DNA from: Ancylobacter sp. TS-1 | GTDB taxonomy: Bacteria; Pseudomonadota; Alphaproteobacteria; Rhizobiales; Xanthobacteraceae | Assembly (NCBI RefSeq): GCF_009223885.1 | Contig: NZ_CP045144.1 | Span: 2,964,001-3,028,000, forward strand | Direction: 5' to 3' | DNA: 64,000 bases | Shown: positions 1-10,605 of the stretch, in pieces | Position numbering within the stretch: the first letter of the stretch is position 1 | Layout of the letters: every line of letters begins with the position of its first letter | Program-made: the position numbers and the translations under genes | Notes under the pieces: model-generated | Database searches by the model: none | Told to the model about the DNA's origin: nothing | Seen by the model: only the letters and a program-made list of their open reading frames with translations

Positions 1-455
1 GAGCACGCCTCGCAGGTGATGGAGGTCGGCAGGCGGACGGTGGCGTCCTTGCCGGAGAACGCCTCCTCCAGCGTGATTTCCATGTTGTAGCGCAGGTCCG
101 CCCCGCGCTCGCGCCCGCCGCGTCCACCCCCGCCGCCGCGCCGCCCGCCGGCCATGCCGAACAGGTCGTCGAAAATGTCGGAGAAGGTCGAGGCGAAATC
201 GGCGCCGAAGCCCGGGCCGCCGCCCCCGCCCTCAAAGGCGGCATGGCCGAAGCGGTCATAGGCCGCGCGCTTCTGCGGGTCCTTCAGAACCTCATAGGCC
301 TCGCTGATCTCCTTGAAGCGGATCTCGGCGTCGTCATTGCCGGGGTTCTTGTCCGGGTGCCACTTCATGGCGAGCTTGCGGTACGAGCTTTTCAGCTCGC
401 CGTCATTGCAGGTCCTGGTGACCTCGAGGATCTCGTAATAGTCGCGTTTGGACAT
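1..455 (-). CDS. dnaJ: Chaperone protein DnaJ (partial, N-terminal part)
   Basis: Hsp40 co-chaperone that delivers clients to DnaK and stimulates its ATPase in the cytoplasm. The visible part starts [12 protein letters not shown] at 455 and contains the complete J domain with its HPD tripeptide ([10 protein letters not shown]). A Gly/Phe-rich and Gly/Arg-rich linker follows, then the beginning of the zinc-finger region (ITCEAC) at the window edge. The rest of the gene lies outside the window. It follows dnaK on the same strand after about 213 bases that include a strong terminator, so readthrough or its own promoter must supply dnaJ transcript. Confidence 0.97.
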   Translation of the reverse strand, partial: MSKRDYYEILEVTRTCNDGELKSSYRKLAMKWHPDKNPGNDDAEIRFKEISEAYEVLKDPQKRAAYDRFGHAAFEGGGGGPGFGADFASTFSDIFDDLFGMAGGRRGGGGGRGGRERGADLRYNMEITLEEAFSGKDATVRLPTSITCEAC

Positions 456-626
456 GGGCCGATGTGCCGTCGCATCCTCTGGCGCCGCCGGCCGCGTGGC
501 GCGGTTGCCTCTCGCGGCGGCGGGCGATCCGGTCCGGCATGCAGGAAACCTGCCGGAAGGCGTCCGGGCGAAGCCTTCCCCGCGCCCTATCGCAGCGCGG
601 CGCGTACCGGGGTGCCGTACAGAAAT

Positions 627-654
627 CCGCCCCCGGAACGAATCCCGGGGGCGG
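627..654 (-). terminator. Intrinsic terminator after dnaK
   Basis: A perfect 10-bp GC-rich inverted repeat (CCGCCCCCGG / CCGGGGGCGG) with an 8-base loop lies 15 bases after the dnaK stop. On the minus strand it is followed by a short T-rich stretch (ATTTCTG). It probably attenuates dnaK transcription before dnaJ, giving more DnaK than DnaJ. Confidence 0.75.
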
Positions 655-668
655 CGTTGGGTCTGAGA

Positions 669-2564
<1,896 letters not shown>

Positions 2565-2698
2565 ATTGTTTCTCCTTCCGGCAGGCCGGCCGGACCTTCG
2601 CAAAGCGTCCTTCGGAAAGTGCCGGGCCTCGCCCGTCGCTCCCCCTGAACCGGCCCCCAAACAATAGGGTACGGCGCTCAGCGCGCCGTTCGAGGCCG

Positions 2699-2727
2699 AT
2701 ATAGGGGGCAGCCGTTTCCGCTGCAAG
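2699..2727 (-). promoter_or_regulatory. RpoH (sigma-32) type promoter of dnaK
   Basis: On the minus strand CTTG (2724-2727) is followed by 18 bases and then CCTATAT (2699-2705). This fits the alphaproteobacterial heat-shock consensus CTTG-N17/18-CYTATNT. It lies about 135 bases upstream of the dnaK start. The match is by eye and no start site is known. Confidence 0.7.
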
Positions 2728-2825
2728 AAGGTGCATGCGCTTTAAAGCAGCGCGGGGCCTGCGGTCTTGTGCGCAGCGGCGTGCGGTGGCGGTTCCGGCG
2801 CGCTTGCGCCGCGCGCCCGGCGTCG

Positions 2826-3773
2826 TCAGCCGACCGCCGCCGGCGCCGGCGCCGGCTGGAAGCGGGCGGCGAGCGCCTGCAACACGGGGATCTGGCTGTT
2901 CAGCTCGCGCCAGTGGGCGGGGTTCAGTTCCATGATGGCGACCGCGCCCGGCGCCGGGCGCACCGCCCCCACCACCGCGTCCCAGTCGATGCCGCCCCAG
3001 CCGATCGGCAGGTGCAGGTCGCCCTCGCCGAACGCCACCGCTTCGGCCGGATGATAGAGCCACAGATCGCTCGCCCGCTTCTCGTTCGGGCGGCCGAAGG
3101 AATCGTGCAGGTGGAAATGCGCGACATGCGGGGCCAGCGCCGCGATCTCGGCGATCGGGTCGATCCGGGCGTCGGTGCAGCGAATATAGGCGTGGCTGAC
3201 GTCGAGCGTCGCCTTCACCGCCGCATGGTCGATGGCCGCCAGCTCGCCGGCGAGCTTGGCCGGGGTGGCGGTCTCGCGGGCGTCGCGGAAGCGGAAGATG
3301 TTCTCCACGCACAGCCGCACGCCGCGCGCGGCCGCCAGGTCGCCGGCCCGGGCGAGGGCGTCGCGCTGGCGCGAATAGGCCACTTCCAGGTCGTCCTCCG
3401 CGTCGCGCACGAAGCCGGTGTGGATGACGAGGTGCTCGGCGCCGATGGCGGCGGCGATCTCGATATTGGCCGCCAGCACCTTCTCGTGGCGCGGCAGCCG
3501 CTCGGGCAGGTCCATCAGGTTGATGGCGAGCGCGCCGTGCACGCTGTAGCCGAGCCGGCGGCCGGCGAGGGCGCGCTGGAGGTCTTTCAGCCGGTCGCCG
3601 AGCACGCGGCCCTCGACCACGAGATGCCACGCATAGACCGGAAGCTCCACGACATCGACGCCCAGCGCCTCCGCCTCGTCGAGCCCGGCTCCGACGTCGT
3701 CGAATTCGGGGCTGCCTTCCAGCAGGGAGTAGCCGGAAGCGCGAATGGCGGGGGGCTGGATATGGAACTGCAT
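2826..3773 (-). CDS. Sugar phosphate isomerase/epimerase family protein (TIM barrel)
   Basis: 315-aa protein resembling the AP-endonuclease-2-like TIM-barrel family (sugar isomerases/epimerases, IolE/Hyi type). Typical barrel-edge metal ligands are visible: HTGF, the CVENIFRF segment with its glutamate, TLDVSHAY, and HFHLHDSFG. No signal peptide or membrane segment is present. The start at 3773 has AAGGGAAG eight bases upstream; an in-frame ATG farther upstream at 3842 lacks this. It stands alone between dnaK and a VOC protein. The substrate cannot be told from sequence. Confidence 0.8.
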   Translation of the reverse strand: MQFHIQPPAIRASGYSLLEGSPEFDDVGAGLDEAEALGVDVVELPVYAWHLVVEGRVLGDRLKDLQRALAGRRLGYSVHGALAINLMDLPERLPRHEKVLAANIEIAAAIGAEHLVIHTGFVRDAEDDLEVAYSRQRDALARAGDLAAARGVRLCVENIFRFRDARETATPAKLAGELAAIDHAAVKATLDVSHAYIRCTDARIDPIAEIAALAPHVAHFHLHDSFGRPNEKRASDLWLYHPAEAVAFGEGDLHLPIGWGGIDWDAVVGAVRPAPGAVAIMELNPAHWRELNSQIPVLQALAARFQPAPAPAAVG

Positions 3774-3931
3774 CGTGTCGATCTTCCCTTGGGGCAGGAG
3801 GGGCGGGAGGACGAGGAGTCCGGCAGGCGCGCGAACGCCCATTACGCCGACTTTATGGCATACACGTTACAGCTAGGCCGAATCTCCAATGGAATCGGAT
3901 AGTTAGCGGAGCGCATCCACCCGGCGCGCGC

Positions 3932-4318
3932 TCACATTGCCGGCGTGATCCAGCCCGAAACGGCCCCGCGCGAATCGCGGATGATGGCAATCCGGCCGAC
4001 GCCGGCTATGTCGAAGGCCGGCCGCAGCACCGCCCCGCCCGCCTCCGCCACGGTGGCCGCCCGCGCGTCGACGTCGTCCACCGCGATATAGGAGAACCAG
4101 TGCTCAGGCACGCCGTCGAATTCCGGCCCGTCGAGCACGAAGATGCCGCCGACGCGGGTCTCGCCATGGCGGATGATGCAGTAATCCGCGCCACCCTCGA
4201 TCGGCATGGCCTCGAAGGTCCAGCCGAGCGTGGCGGCGTAGAAGGCCTTGGCGCCGGCGATGTCGCGCGTGTTCAGTTCGTTCCAGACGAAGATGCCGTG
4301 CGGCCGGGCGCTTTCCAT
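3932..4318 (-). CDS. VOC family protein (glyoxalase/bleomycin-resistance fold)
   Basis: 128-aa single vicinal-oxygen-chelate domain. The opening segment (FVWNELNTRDIAGAKAFYAA, then LGWTF) and the later HWFSYIAVDDVDARAATV stretch are typical of small VOC proteins annotated as glyoxalase-like, many of which bind a metal or small ligand as dimers. No specific enzyme can be assigned. It is followed by the divergent fzlA-queG unit and has no obvious operon partner. Confidence 0.8.
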   Translation of the reverse strand: MESARPHGIFVWNELNTRDIAGAKAFYAATLGWTFEAMPIEGGADYCIIRHGETRVGGIFVLDGPEFDGVPEHWFSYIAVDDVDARAATVAEAGGAVLRPAFDIAGVGRIAIIRDSRGAVSGWITPAM

Positions 4319-4508
4319 GGCTTCACTCCTGCTGCGTCTTCGGTGGCGTTAACTGCTCGCACACCATAACCCGAAATCGACCGGCGCGCCCGCCCACAAG
4401 GGGCGCCTGCGATGCCATGTTGACGCCGCTAAGGCTTGCGATGACGCCTGAACCCTTCTAGACCCATCACCAGCGCCCCCGCTGGCGGCTCGCGAATTTT
4501 CCCGGAAA

Positions 4509-5198
4509 ATGCAGCTCTATCACCATCCCTTCTGCGCCCATTCGCGTCTCGTGCGCCTCGCTCTCGGCGAGATCGGCATCGAGCCGGAACTGATCGAGGA
4601 GCGGGTGTGGGAGCGCCGGCCCGAATTCCTGATGCTCGACCCGGCCGGCGCGACGCCGGTTCTGGTGGAGGATGACGGGCTCGTCGTGCCGGGCATCGAC
4701 GCCATCACCGAATATCTCGACGAGACCCGTGGCGCCGCGCTCGGCGACCGGCGCCTGCTGCCGGCCGACAGCGCCGCCCGCGTCGAGGTGCGCCGGCTCT
4801 CGGCCTGGTTCAATCACAAGTTCTTCGTCGAGGTCACCGAGCCGCTGGTGCGCGAGAAGGTCTACAAGCGCTACACGCCGCGCGAGCTTGGCGGCGGCCC
4901 GCCCGACATGGCGACCATCCGTGCCGCCCGCGCCAATATCCGCTATCATCTGCAATATATCGGCTGGCTGCTGAAGGCGCGGAACTGGCTCGCCGGCGAG
5001 CGCATGACCTATGCCGATCTCGCCGCCGCCGCGCATATCTCCAGCGTCGACTATCTGGGCGATGTGCCGTGGGACGAGGACGAGGGAGCGAAGATCTGGT
5101 ACGCGCGCATCAAGTCGCGTCCGGCGTTCCGGCCGCTGCTCGCGCTGACCATGGCGGGCATGCCGCCGGCGCCGTGCTACGCGGATCTCGATTTCTGA
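4509..5198 (+). CDS. fzlA: FtsZ-binding glutathione S-transferase homolog FzlA
   Basis: 229-aa GST-fold protein of the FzlA type, which in Caulobacter binds FtsZ and is needed for constriction rather than acting as a detoxifying GST. A thioredoxin-like N-domain (YHHPFCAHSRLVRLAL) is followed by an alpha-helical C-domain. The family-typical tail ends in CYADLDF. Adjacency to queG is also typical of alphaproteobacteria. The stop codon overlaps the likely start region of queG, so the two are translationally coupled. The assignment is by remembered family features. Confidence 0.85.
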   Translation: MQLYHHPFCAHSRLVRLALGEIGIEPELIEERVWERRPEFLMLDPAGATPVLVEDDGLVVPGIDAITEYLDETRGAALGDRRLLPADSAARVEVRRLSAWFNHKFFVEVTEPLVREKVYKRYTPRELGGGPPDMATIRAARANIRYHLQYIGWLLKARNWLAGERMTYADLAAAAHISSVDYLGDVPWDEDEGAKIWYARIKSRPAFRPLLALTMAGMPPAPCYADLDF

Positions 5199-6358
5199 CG
5201 CCGGAGGCGGCGAAGGCGCTCATCTTCGCCCTCGCCCGCGAGGAGGGGTTCGACGCGATGGGCATCGCGCGCGCCGACGCCATCCCCGAGGCCGGGCCGC
5301 GCCTGCGCCAATGGATCGCCGAGGGCGCCCATGGCGACATGGAGTGGATGCCGCAGACCGCCGAGCGCCGCGCCGCACCCGCCCATATGTGGCCGGAGGT
5401 CGCCTCGCTGCTGATGCTGGGGCTCAATTACGGACCGGACGAGGACCCCCGCGCCATCCTCGCCGAACGCACGCGCGGCGCCATTTCGGTCTATGCGCGC
5501 GGCGACGACTATCACGAGCTGATCAAGGGCAAGCTCAAGCGCATCGCCTCGCGCTTCGTGCCGCGCGCCGGCGGGCCCGGGCGGGTGCAGATCAAGGTCT
5601 TCGTCGACACGGCGCCGCTGATGGAGAAGCCGCTCGCCGCCGCCGCCGGGCTCGGCTGGCAGGGCAAGCACACCAATCTCGTCTCGCGCGCGAAGGGCTC
5701 CTGGCTGTTCCTCGGCGCCATCGCCACCGATCTCGCTTTGCCGCCGGACACGCCCGAGGTCGACCATTGCGGCTCCTGCCGCGCCTGCATCGAGGCCTGC
5801 CCGACGGACGCCTTTCCGGCGCCCTACCGCATCGACGCGCGCCGCTGCGTCTCCTACCTCACCATCGAGCACTCCGGGCCGATCCCGCGCGAGCTGCGCC
5901 CGCTGATCGGCAACCGGGTCTATGGCTGCGACGACTGCCTCGCCGCCTGCCCGTGGAACAAGTTCGCCGAACTCGGCCGCGAGGCGCGCCTCGCCGCGCG
6001 CGACGAGAACCGGGCCCCGGCGCTGGCCGATCTCGCCCGGCTCGACGAGGCGCAGTTCCGCGCCCGCTTCGCCAGGAGCCCGATCAAGCGCAGCGGGCGC
6101 ACGCGCTTCCTGCGCAACGTGCTGGTCGCCATCGGCAATTCCGGCGATGCCGGCCTCGCGCCGGAGGCCGAGCGGCTGCTCGCCCATGAGGCCGCCACGG
6201 TGCGCGGCGCGGCGGTGTGGGCGCTCACCCGGCTGCTGCCGCCCGAGTCCCTCACCGCCCTCGCCGCCGCCCATGCGGGCGAGGGCGATGCCGACGTCGC
6301 CGAGGAATGGCGCCTTGCGCTCGCCGACGTCTCGATGCCGCCGGAGACCCGCGCGTGA
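5174..6358 (+). CDS. queG: Epoxyqueuosine reductase QueG
   Basis: Cobalamin- and iron-sulfur-dependent enzyme that reduces epoxyqueuosine to queuosine at tRNA position 34. Two 4Fe-4S cysteine clusters are visible: CGSCRACIEACP and CDDCLAACPW. The tail contains the HEAT-like segment typical of full-length QueG. The reading frame is certain but the start is not. I give the GTG at 5174 (394 aa). The family N-terminus (TPEAAKALIFALAREEGFD) begins right after a CTG at 5195 that overlaps the fzlA stop as CTGA, giving 387 aa. No in-frame ATG fits. Confidence 0.93.
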   Translation: MLRGSRFLTPEAAKALIFALAREEGFDAMGIARADAIPEAGPRLRQWIAEGAHGDMEWMPQTAERRAAPAHMWPEVASLLMLGLNYGPDEDPRAILAERTRGAISVYARGDDYHELIKGKLKRIASRFVPRAGGPGRVQIKVFVDTAPLMEKPLAAAAGLGWQGKHTNLVSRAKGSWLFLGAIATDLALPPDTPEVDHCGSCRACIEACPTDAFPAPYRIDARRCVSYLTIEHSGPIPRELRPLIGNRVYGCDDCLAACPWNKFAELGREARLAARDENRAPALADLARLDEAQFRARFARSPIKRSGRTRFLRNVLVAIGNSGDAGLAPEAERLLAHEAATVRGAAVWALTRLLPPESLTALAAAHAGEGDADVAEEWRLALADVSMPPETRA

Positions 6359-7230
6359 CCGATCCCCGTCCGACCCTGCTCTGCCTCGGCCACGGCTATT
6401 GCGCGCAGCGCCTCGTCGCGCGCCACGGCGAGGCCTTCGCCCGCCGCATCGGCACCAGCCGCGACGGCGCCCCCCGCCCCGGCATGGAGATGCTGCGCTT
6501 CGAGGGTGAGCCCTCCGCCGCGCTGGTCGAGGCCGCGCGGGCAGCCGATGTGGTGGTGGCCTCGGCCGCCCCCGGGGAGGCGGGCGACCCGTTCCTCGGC
6601 CCGCTCGGGCCGGCGCTGGCGGGTGCGGGCCGCCGGGGACCGCTCGTCTATCTCTCGACCATCGGCGTCTATGGCGATTCCGGCGGCGCCTGGATCGACG
6701 AGGACGCTCCGCTTTCCGAGGCGGCGCCACGGGCGCGGCGGCGCATCGAGGCGGAGGCGGCCTGGCGTCGGCTCGGCGCGGCGGCCGGCCGGCCGGTCGC
6801 GCTGCTGCGGCTCGGCGGCATTTACGGCCCCGGCCGCAACGCGATCGAGGATGTCGCCGCCGGCACCGCCCGTTGCATCGAGCGCGCCGGGCAGGTGTTC
6901 AACCGCATCCATGTCGACGACATCGCCGGGGCCATCCATGCCGCCGGCATCAAGGGATTCGACGGCGCGGTGAATGTGGTGGACGACGAGCCCTCGCCCT
7001 CCTGCGCGCCGGTGCGCTTCGCCGCCGGGCTGTTCGGGGTCGATCCGCCGGCCGCCGAACCCTTCGAGGTGGCGGCCCTGAGCATGTCGCCGATGGCGTT
7101 GTCCTTCTGGGCGGACAACCGGCGTGTCCGCAACGAGCACCTGCATGCCCTGCTCGGCGGCGGGCTGCTCTACCCGACCTATCGCGAGGGGCTGGCCGCG
7201 CTGCTCGCCGGGGGCGCGCCGAACTCCTAG
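6355..7230 (+). CDS. NAD(P)-dependent epimerase/SDR family protein
   Basis: 291-aa Rossmann-fold protein of the atypical/extended SDR group (YeeZ-like). An N-terminal nucleotide-binding stretch (TLLCLGHGYCAQRLVARHG), the LSTIGVYGD strand, the LRLGGIYGPGRN motif and HVDDIAGAI are typical of NAD-dependent epimerases. The start is GTG at 6355, overlapping the queG stop as GTGA, so translation is probably coupled to queG. Its substrate is unknown. Confidence 0.85.
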   Translation: MTDPRPTLLCLGHGYCAQRLVARHGEAFARRIGTSRDGAPRPGMEMLRFEGEPSAALVEAARAADVVVASAAPGEAGDPFLGPLGPALAGAGRRGPLVYLSTIGVYGDSGGAWIDEDAPLSEAAPRARRRIEAEAAWRRLGAAAGRPVALLRLGGIYGPGRNAIEDVAAGTARCIERAGQVFNRIHVDDIAGAIHAAGIKGFDGAVNVVDDEPSPSCAPVRFAAGLFGVDPPAAEPFEVAALSMSPMALSFWADNRRVRNEHLHALLGGGLLYPTYREGLAALLAGGAPNS

Positions 7231-7913
7231 GCGTTTCCGCCGCCGCGCGGCGCGAAGGCGCGCAGGAAGGAGTCGACCGTGTGGACGACCAGACGTTCCA
7301 CGCTTGCGGCGTCCGGCGGGGTCTCGTCGCCGAACACCAGCGGCATGACGAGCTTGGCATGGCAGCCGATGATGAACTGCCAGGCCGCGAGTTCGGGGTC
7401 GTCGATGGCGAGTTCGCCCCGCTCCGCCTTCAGCCGCAGCCAGTCGCCGAGCCGCTGCACACCCGCCTCCTGCCCGGCCTGAAGATAGGCGCGTCCGATC
7501 TGCGGCAGCTTCTCGGCGACGCCGACGACCATGCGGACGGTGCGTACATGCGCCGGCTCCATCATGGCGCGGATGTAGCGGTGGCTGACCTGGGTCAGCG
7601 CCTCGCGCACATCGGCATCGACGCCCATGTCGAAGCAGGCCTCGGCCGTGCGCTGGCACTCCTCGGTCACGAGGGCTGAGAAAAGCTCCTCCTTCGAGGG
7701 GAAATAGACATAGAGCGTGCCCTTCGAGACGCCCGCCATGCGCGCGATCTCGCCCATGCTGGCGCCGTCGAACCCGGCGGACAGAAAGACCTCGCGGGCG
7801 CCGCCGAGGATCTGGCGTCGCTTGTCGTTCCCGTGGCGTGGCAGTGGCGCGGTGCCGCGCGGCGCGGCCATGGGCTGGGGGCGGCCTGTCGGATGGCCGG
7901 CGGCGTGCGGCAT
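7227..7913 (-). CDS. TetR/AcrR family transcriptional regulator
   Basis: 228-aa repressor-type protein. The N-terminal helix-turn-helix spans roughly residues 30-75 (RRQILGGAREVFLSAGFDGA, then MGEIARMAGVSKGTLYVYFP). A C-terminal ligand/dimer domain follows, of the type seen in AcrR-like regulators. Its end overlaps the convergent SDR gene by 4 bases. Palindromes that look like TetR operators lie 60-160 bases upstream of its start, suggesting autoregulation. No efflux gene is adjacent; the divergent neighbour is kup. The start is uncertain (another ATG at 7871). Confidence 0.88.
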   Translation of the reverse strand: MPHAAGHPTGRPQPMAAPRGTAPLPRHGNDKRRQILGGAREVFLSAGFDGASMGEIARMAGVSKGTLYVYFPSKEELFSALVTEECQRTAEACFDMGVDADVREALTQVSHRYIRAMMEPAHVRTVRMVVGVAEKLPQIGRAYLQAGQEAGVQRLGDWLRLKAERGELAIDDPELAAWQFIIGCHAKLVMPLVFGDETPPDAASVERLVVHTVDSFLRAFAPRGGGNA

Positions 7914-7976
7914 GGAAGCGGTCTGGCCTGACTAAGCAGCGAACGAAAATTACAAAAGCTGTCGCCAGTTTGGAGC

Positions 7977-8074
7977 AATCGGTCCGATTTTGCAACGCGC
8001 GAGGGGAGCGGGCGGCCCTACTTTGGGCTATTGACCAAACCGTTCGGTTTTTATTGATTGTCGGTTCTGAACCG
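7977..8074. promoter_or_regulatory. Cluster of three palindromes, candidate TetR operators
   Basis: Three palindromes with related CGGT/ACCG cores: AATCGG-T-CCGATT (7977-7989), AAACCG-TT-CGGTTT (8037-8050) and CGGTTC-T-GAACCG (8062-8074). The middle one, within TTGACCAAACCGTTCGG, closely resembles operators of AcrR-type TetR regulators. They lie 64-161 bases upstream of the tetR start, and the divergent kup gene could also be affected. Confidence 0.5.
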
Positions 8075-8149
8075 TTTATTCAAGTGCCTTCACCGGCCGC
8101 CAGAGTCGGAGGGAACCCGCAAGCCCTTCGGCACGTACGGCAGTTGGTA

Positions 8150-8188
8150 GAGGGAGGAGGGTTATTCGCCCCCCAATCCTCCTCCCTC
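8150..8188. repeat. Perfect 11-bp inverted repeat
   Basis: GAGGGAGGAGG at 8150-8160 and its exact complement at 8178-8188, separated by 17 bases. It lies between the tetR promoter region and kup. It could form a stable hairpin, but there is no T tract on either side, so I do not call it a terminator. Confidence 0.5.
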
Positions 8189-8475
8189 GTCCCTTCTCCC
8201 ATCCGTCACGCTTCCCGAACGAAGCCTCCCGTCGAAGCCGGGCGAGGGGCGAAGCGACGCGTTCGTCTGTGCTTGGCGCCGGTGCCGTGCCAGAGTATTG
8301 CTGCGGTGCCGGGTGCACCGGCGAAAACCAGCGCGATTCCGGCCTGTCATGCCAAGTTCTGCCGTGTCCTTCTGCCTCGCGCCGCGCCGCCCTCCGGCGC
8401 GATTGTTTTCGGCTTTCCGCGCGGCCGCCCCGCGCGGCGGCGCGATCCGCTTCCTCCCGTGCCGCCGGACGCACC

Positions 8476-10362
8476 ATGGCTGAGCATCGTGTCGCCGGTC
8501 GCCGGTCCCTGCCGTTCGCCGCCGAAGTCGCGGCGCTGGGCGTCGTCTTCGGCGACATCGGCACCAGCCCGCTCTACGCCTTCAAGCAGGGCCTGCTCGC
8601 CGTCGGCGGCACCGGCGGCGTGACCGATGCCGACGTGCTCGGCCTGCTCTCGCTCATCACCTGGGCGATCATTCTCTCCGTCACCATCAAATATGTCATG
8701 CTGGTGCTGCGGGCGGACAATGACGGGGAAGGCGGCATCCTCGCGCTCGTCACCCTGCTCGACCTGCACCGCTCCGCCACCGGCGGGCGGCTGTTCCTGC
8801 TGATCGCCGGCCTCGTCGGCGGCGCCATGCTGATCGGCGATGGCGTATTGACCCCGGCCATCTCGGTGCTGTCGGCGATCGAGGGGCTGGAGGTGATCGC
8901 GCCGGCACTCGACCACTGGATCGTCGCCGTCACCGTGCTGGTCATTCTCGCCGTCTTCGTCTCCCAGCGCGCCGGTACCGAGCGCATCGGCGCGCTCTAC
9001 GGGCCGGTGATGCTGCTCTGGTTCGTCTCGCTCGGGGCGCTCGGGCTGCACGGCATCGTGGCGGCGCCGCAGGTGCTGGCGGCGCTCGACCCGCGCCACG
9101 GGCTGATGCTGCTGGCCGACCATCCGCTGCTGGCCGGCGCCATTCTCGGCGCCGCCTTCCTCGCCATCACCGGCGGCGAGGCGCTCTATGCCGATCTCGG
9201 CCATTTCGGCCGGCCGGTCATCACGCGCGCCTGGCTCGTCGTCGCCATGCCGGCGCTGCTGCTCAACTATTACGGCCAGGGCGCCTATGTGCTGGTGCAC
9301 CGGGATTCGGTGCGCAATCCCTTCTACGACCTCTCGCCCGACCTGTTCGACGTGCCGCTGCTGATCCTCGCCACCTGCGCGACCGTCATCGCCTCGCAGG
9401 CGATCATCACCGGCGTGTTCTCGCTGGCCAAGCAGGCGATCGAGCTTGGCTACCTGCCGCCCATGCGCATCCGCTACACCAGCGAGCGCAACGACCAGCA
9501 TATCTATGTCGGCCGGCTCAACTGGATCATGATGATCGCCTGCGCCGCCATCGTGGTGTCGTTCGGCTCCTCCGACCGCCTCGCCTCGGCCTATGGCATC
9601 GCCGTCGCCATGGCGATGGTGGCGACGACCATCCTGTTCGTCGCCTATGTCCGGCGTAGCTGGCGCTGGCCGCTGCCGGCGCTGATCGCCCTGGCCAGCG
9701 GGCTCGCGGTGATCGACGTCTCCTTCGCCCTGGCCAACCTGACCAAGCTGCACGACGGCGGCTGGCTGCCCGTGGCCATCGCCAGCATCGTGCTGATCAT
9801 CATGGTGTCCTGGCGTCGCGGCCTGGAGGGGCTGAGCCTGCAGCAGCGCCGCTTCACCGAGCCGCTCGACGACTTCGTCGCGCGCGGCCGGCCGCCGGCC
9901 TGCGCGATCAGCCCGCGCACCGCCATCTTCCTGTCGCGCGGCGGGGCGGTGACGCCGGTGGCGCTCGGCCGGCTGTCGGAACTGCTCAACGTGCAGTTCT
10001 CCAAGGCGGTCATCGTCTCGGTGTGGATCGCCGCCCGCCCCCGCGTGCCGGTGGACGACCGCGTGCGCATCCTGCCCATCGACGGCACCCATCTGCGCGT
10101 CGACGTGCGCTTCGGCTACATGCAGCAGATCGACGTGCCGGCGGTTCTGGGCCCGGCGCTCTACGCGCAGGGCGTGGATCCCGACGAAGCGGTCTACGTC
10201 ATCGGTCACGAACGCGTCATGCCGCCCGACGACATACTCGGCGTGCGCGACGTGCTCGCGCATGTCTTCGCCTTCCTCGCCCGCAATGCCGAGCGCTCGG
10301 TCGACCGTTTCGGCCTGCCGCGCCCGCGCACCATCGAGATCGGCTATCCCGTCCGGCTCTGA
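8476..10362 (+). CDS. kup: Low-affinity potassium transporter Kup
   Basis: 628-aa K+ uptake permease of the Kup/HAK/KT family in the inner membrane, probably K+/H+ symport. The family signature near the N-terminus is clear (VVFGDIGTSPLYAFKQG), followed by about twelve hydrophobic segments (for example TPAISVLSAIEGLEVIAP and ITGGEALYADLGHFG). A hydrophilic cytoplasmic tail starts around residue 470. The ATG at 8476 gives the normal N-terminus. The gene stands alone. Confidence 0.97.
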   Translation: MAEHRVAGRRSLPFAAEVAALGVVFGDIGTSPLYAFKQGLLAVGGTGGVTDADVLGLLSLITWAIILSVTIKYVMLVLRADNDGEGGILALVTLLDLHRSATGGRLFLLIAGLVGGAMLIGDGVLTPAISVLSAIEGLEVIAPALDHWIVAVTVLVILAVFVSQRAGTERIGALYGPVMLLWFVSLGALGLHGIVAAPQVLAALDPRHGLMLLADHPLLAGAILGAAFLAITGGEALYADLGHFGRPVITRAWLVVAMPALLLNYYGQGAYVLVHRDSVRNPFYDLSPDLFDVPLLILATCATVIASQAIITGVFSLAKQAIELGYLPPMRIRYTSERNDQHIYVGRLNWIMMIACAAIVVSFGSSDRLASAYGIAVAMAMVATTILFVAYVRRSWRWPLPALIALASGLAVIDVSFALANLTKLHDGGWLPVAIASIVLIIMVSWRRGLEGLSLQQRRFTEPLDDFVARGRPPACAISPRTAIFLSRGGAVTPVALGRLSELLNVQFSKAVIVSVWIAARPRVPVDDRVRILPIDGTHLRVDVRFGYMQQIDVPAVLGPALYAQGVDPDEAVYVIGHERVMPPDDILGVRDVLAHVFAFLARNAERSVDRFGLPRPRTIEIGYPVRL

Positions 10363-10605
10363 GCGGGGACGGGGCCTGTCATCGCGCCATCACGCTCGCG
10401 CGAATATCATCGTTCCGTCATGACCTTGCCGCCGGAGGGGCGGATAAGCCGCGCGTCGTTGCAGGAGAAGGGCGGCACGCGGCCGACCGGATTCGGACAC
10501 GGTGTGCGCTAATGCGCCGCCGCCGGCCGGAACGTGTTCCGAAAGCCGCCGAGGTCTGCTAGGGCTGCCCGGGTTGGTCCGGTCCGACAGGAGGATGAAG
10601 GCGCG

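Larger units (their letters stand above)
7914..8475. other. Intergenic region between tetR and kup
   Basis: 562 bases between divergent genes with no convincing coding potential. The half near tetR (7976-8075) is AT-richer and holds three short palindromes. The half near kup (8190-8475) is GC-rich and contains nothing I can name. A perfect 11-bp inverted repeat lies at 8150-8188. Confidence 0.6.

Noticed and set aside
8150..8188. Terminator for tetR or kup
   Set aside because: The 11-bp inverted repeat is upstream of both divergent genes and has no T tract, so it cannot be a normal terminator for either.
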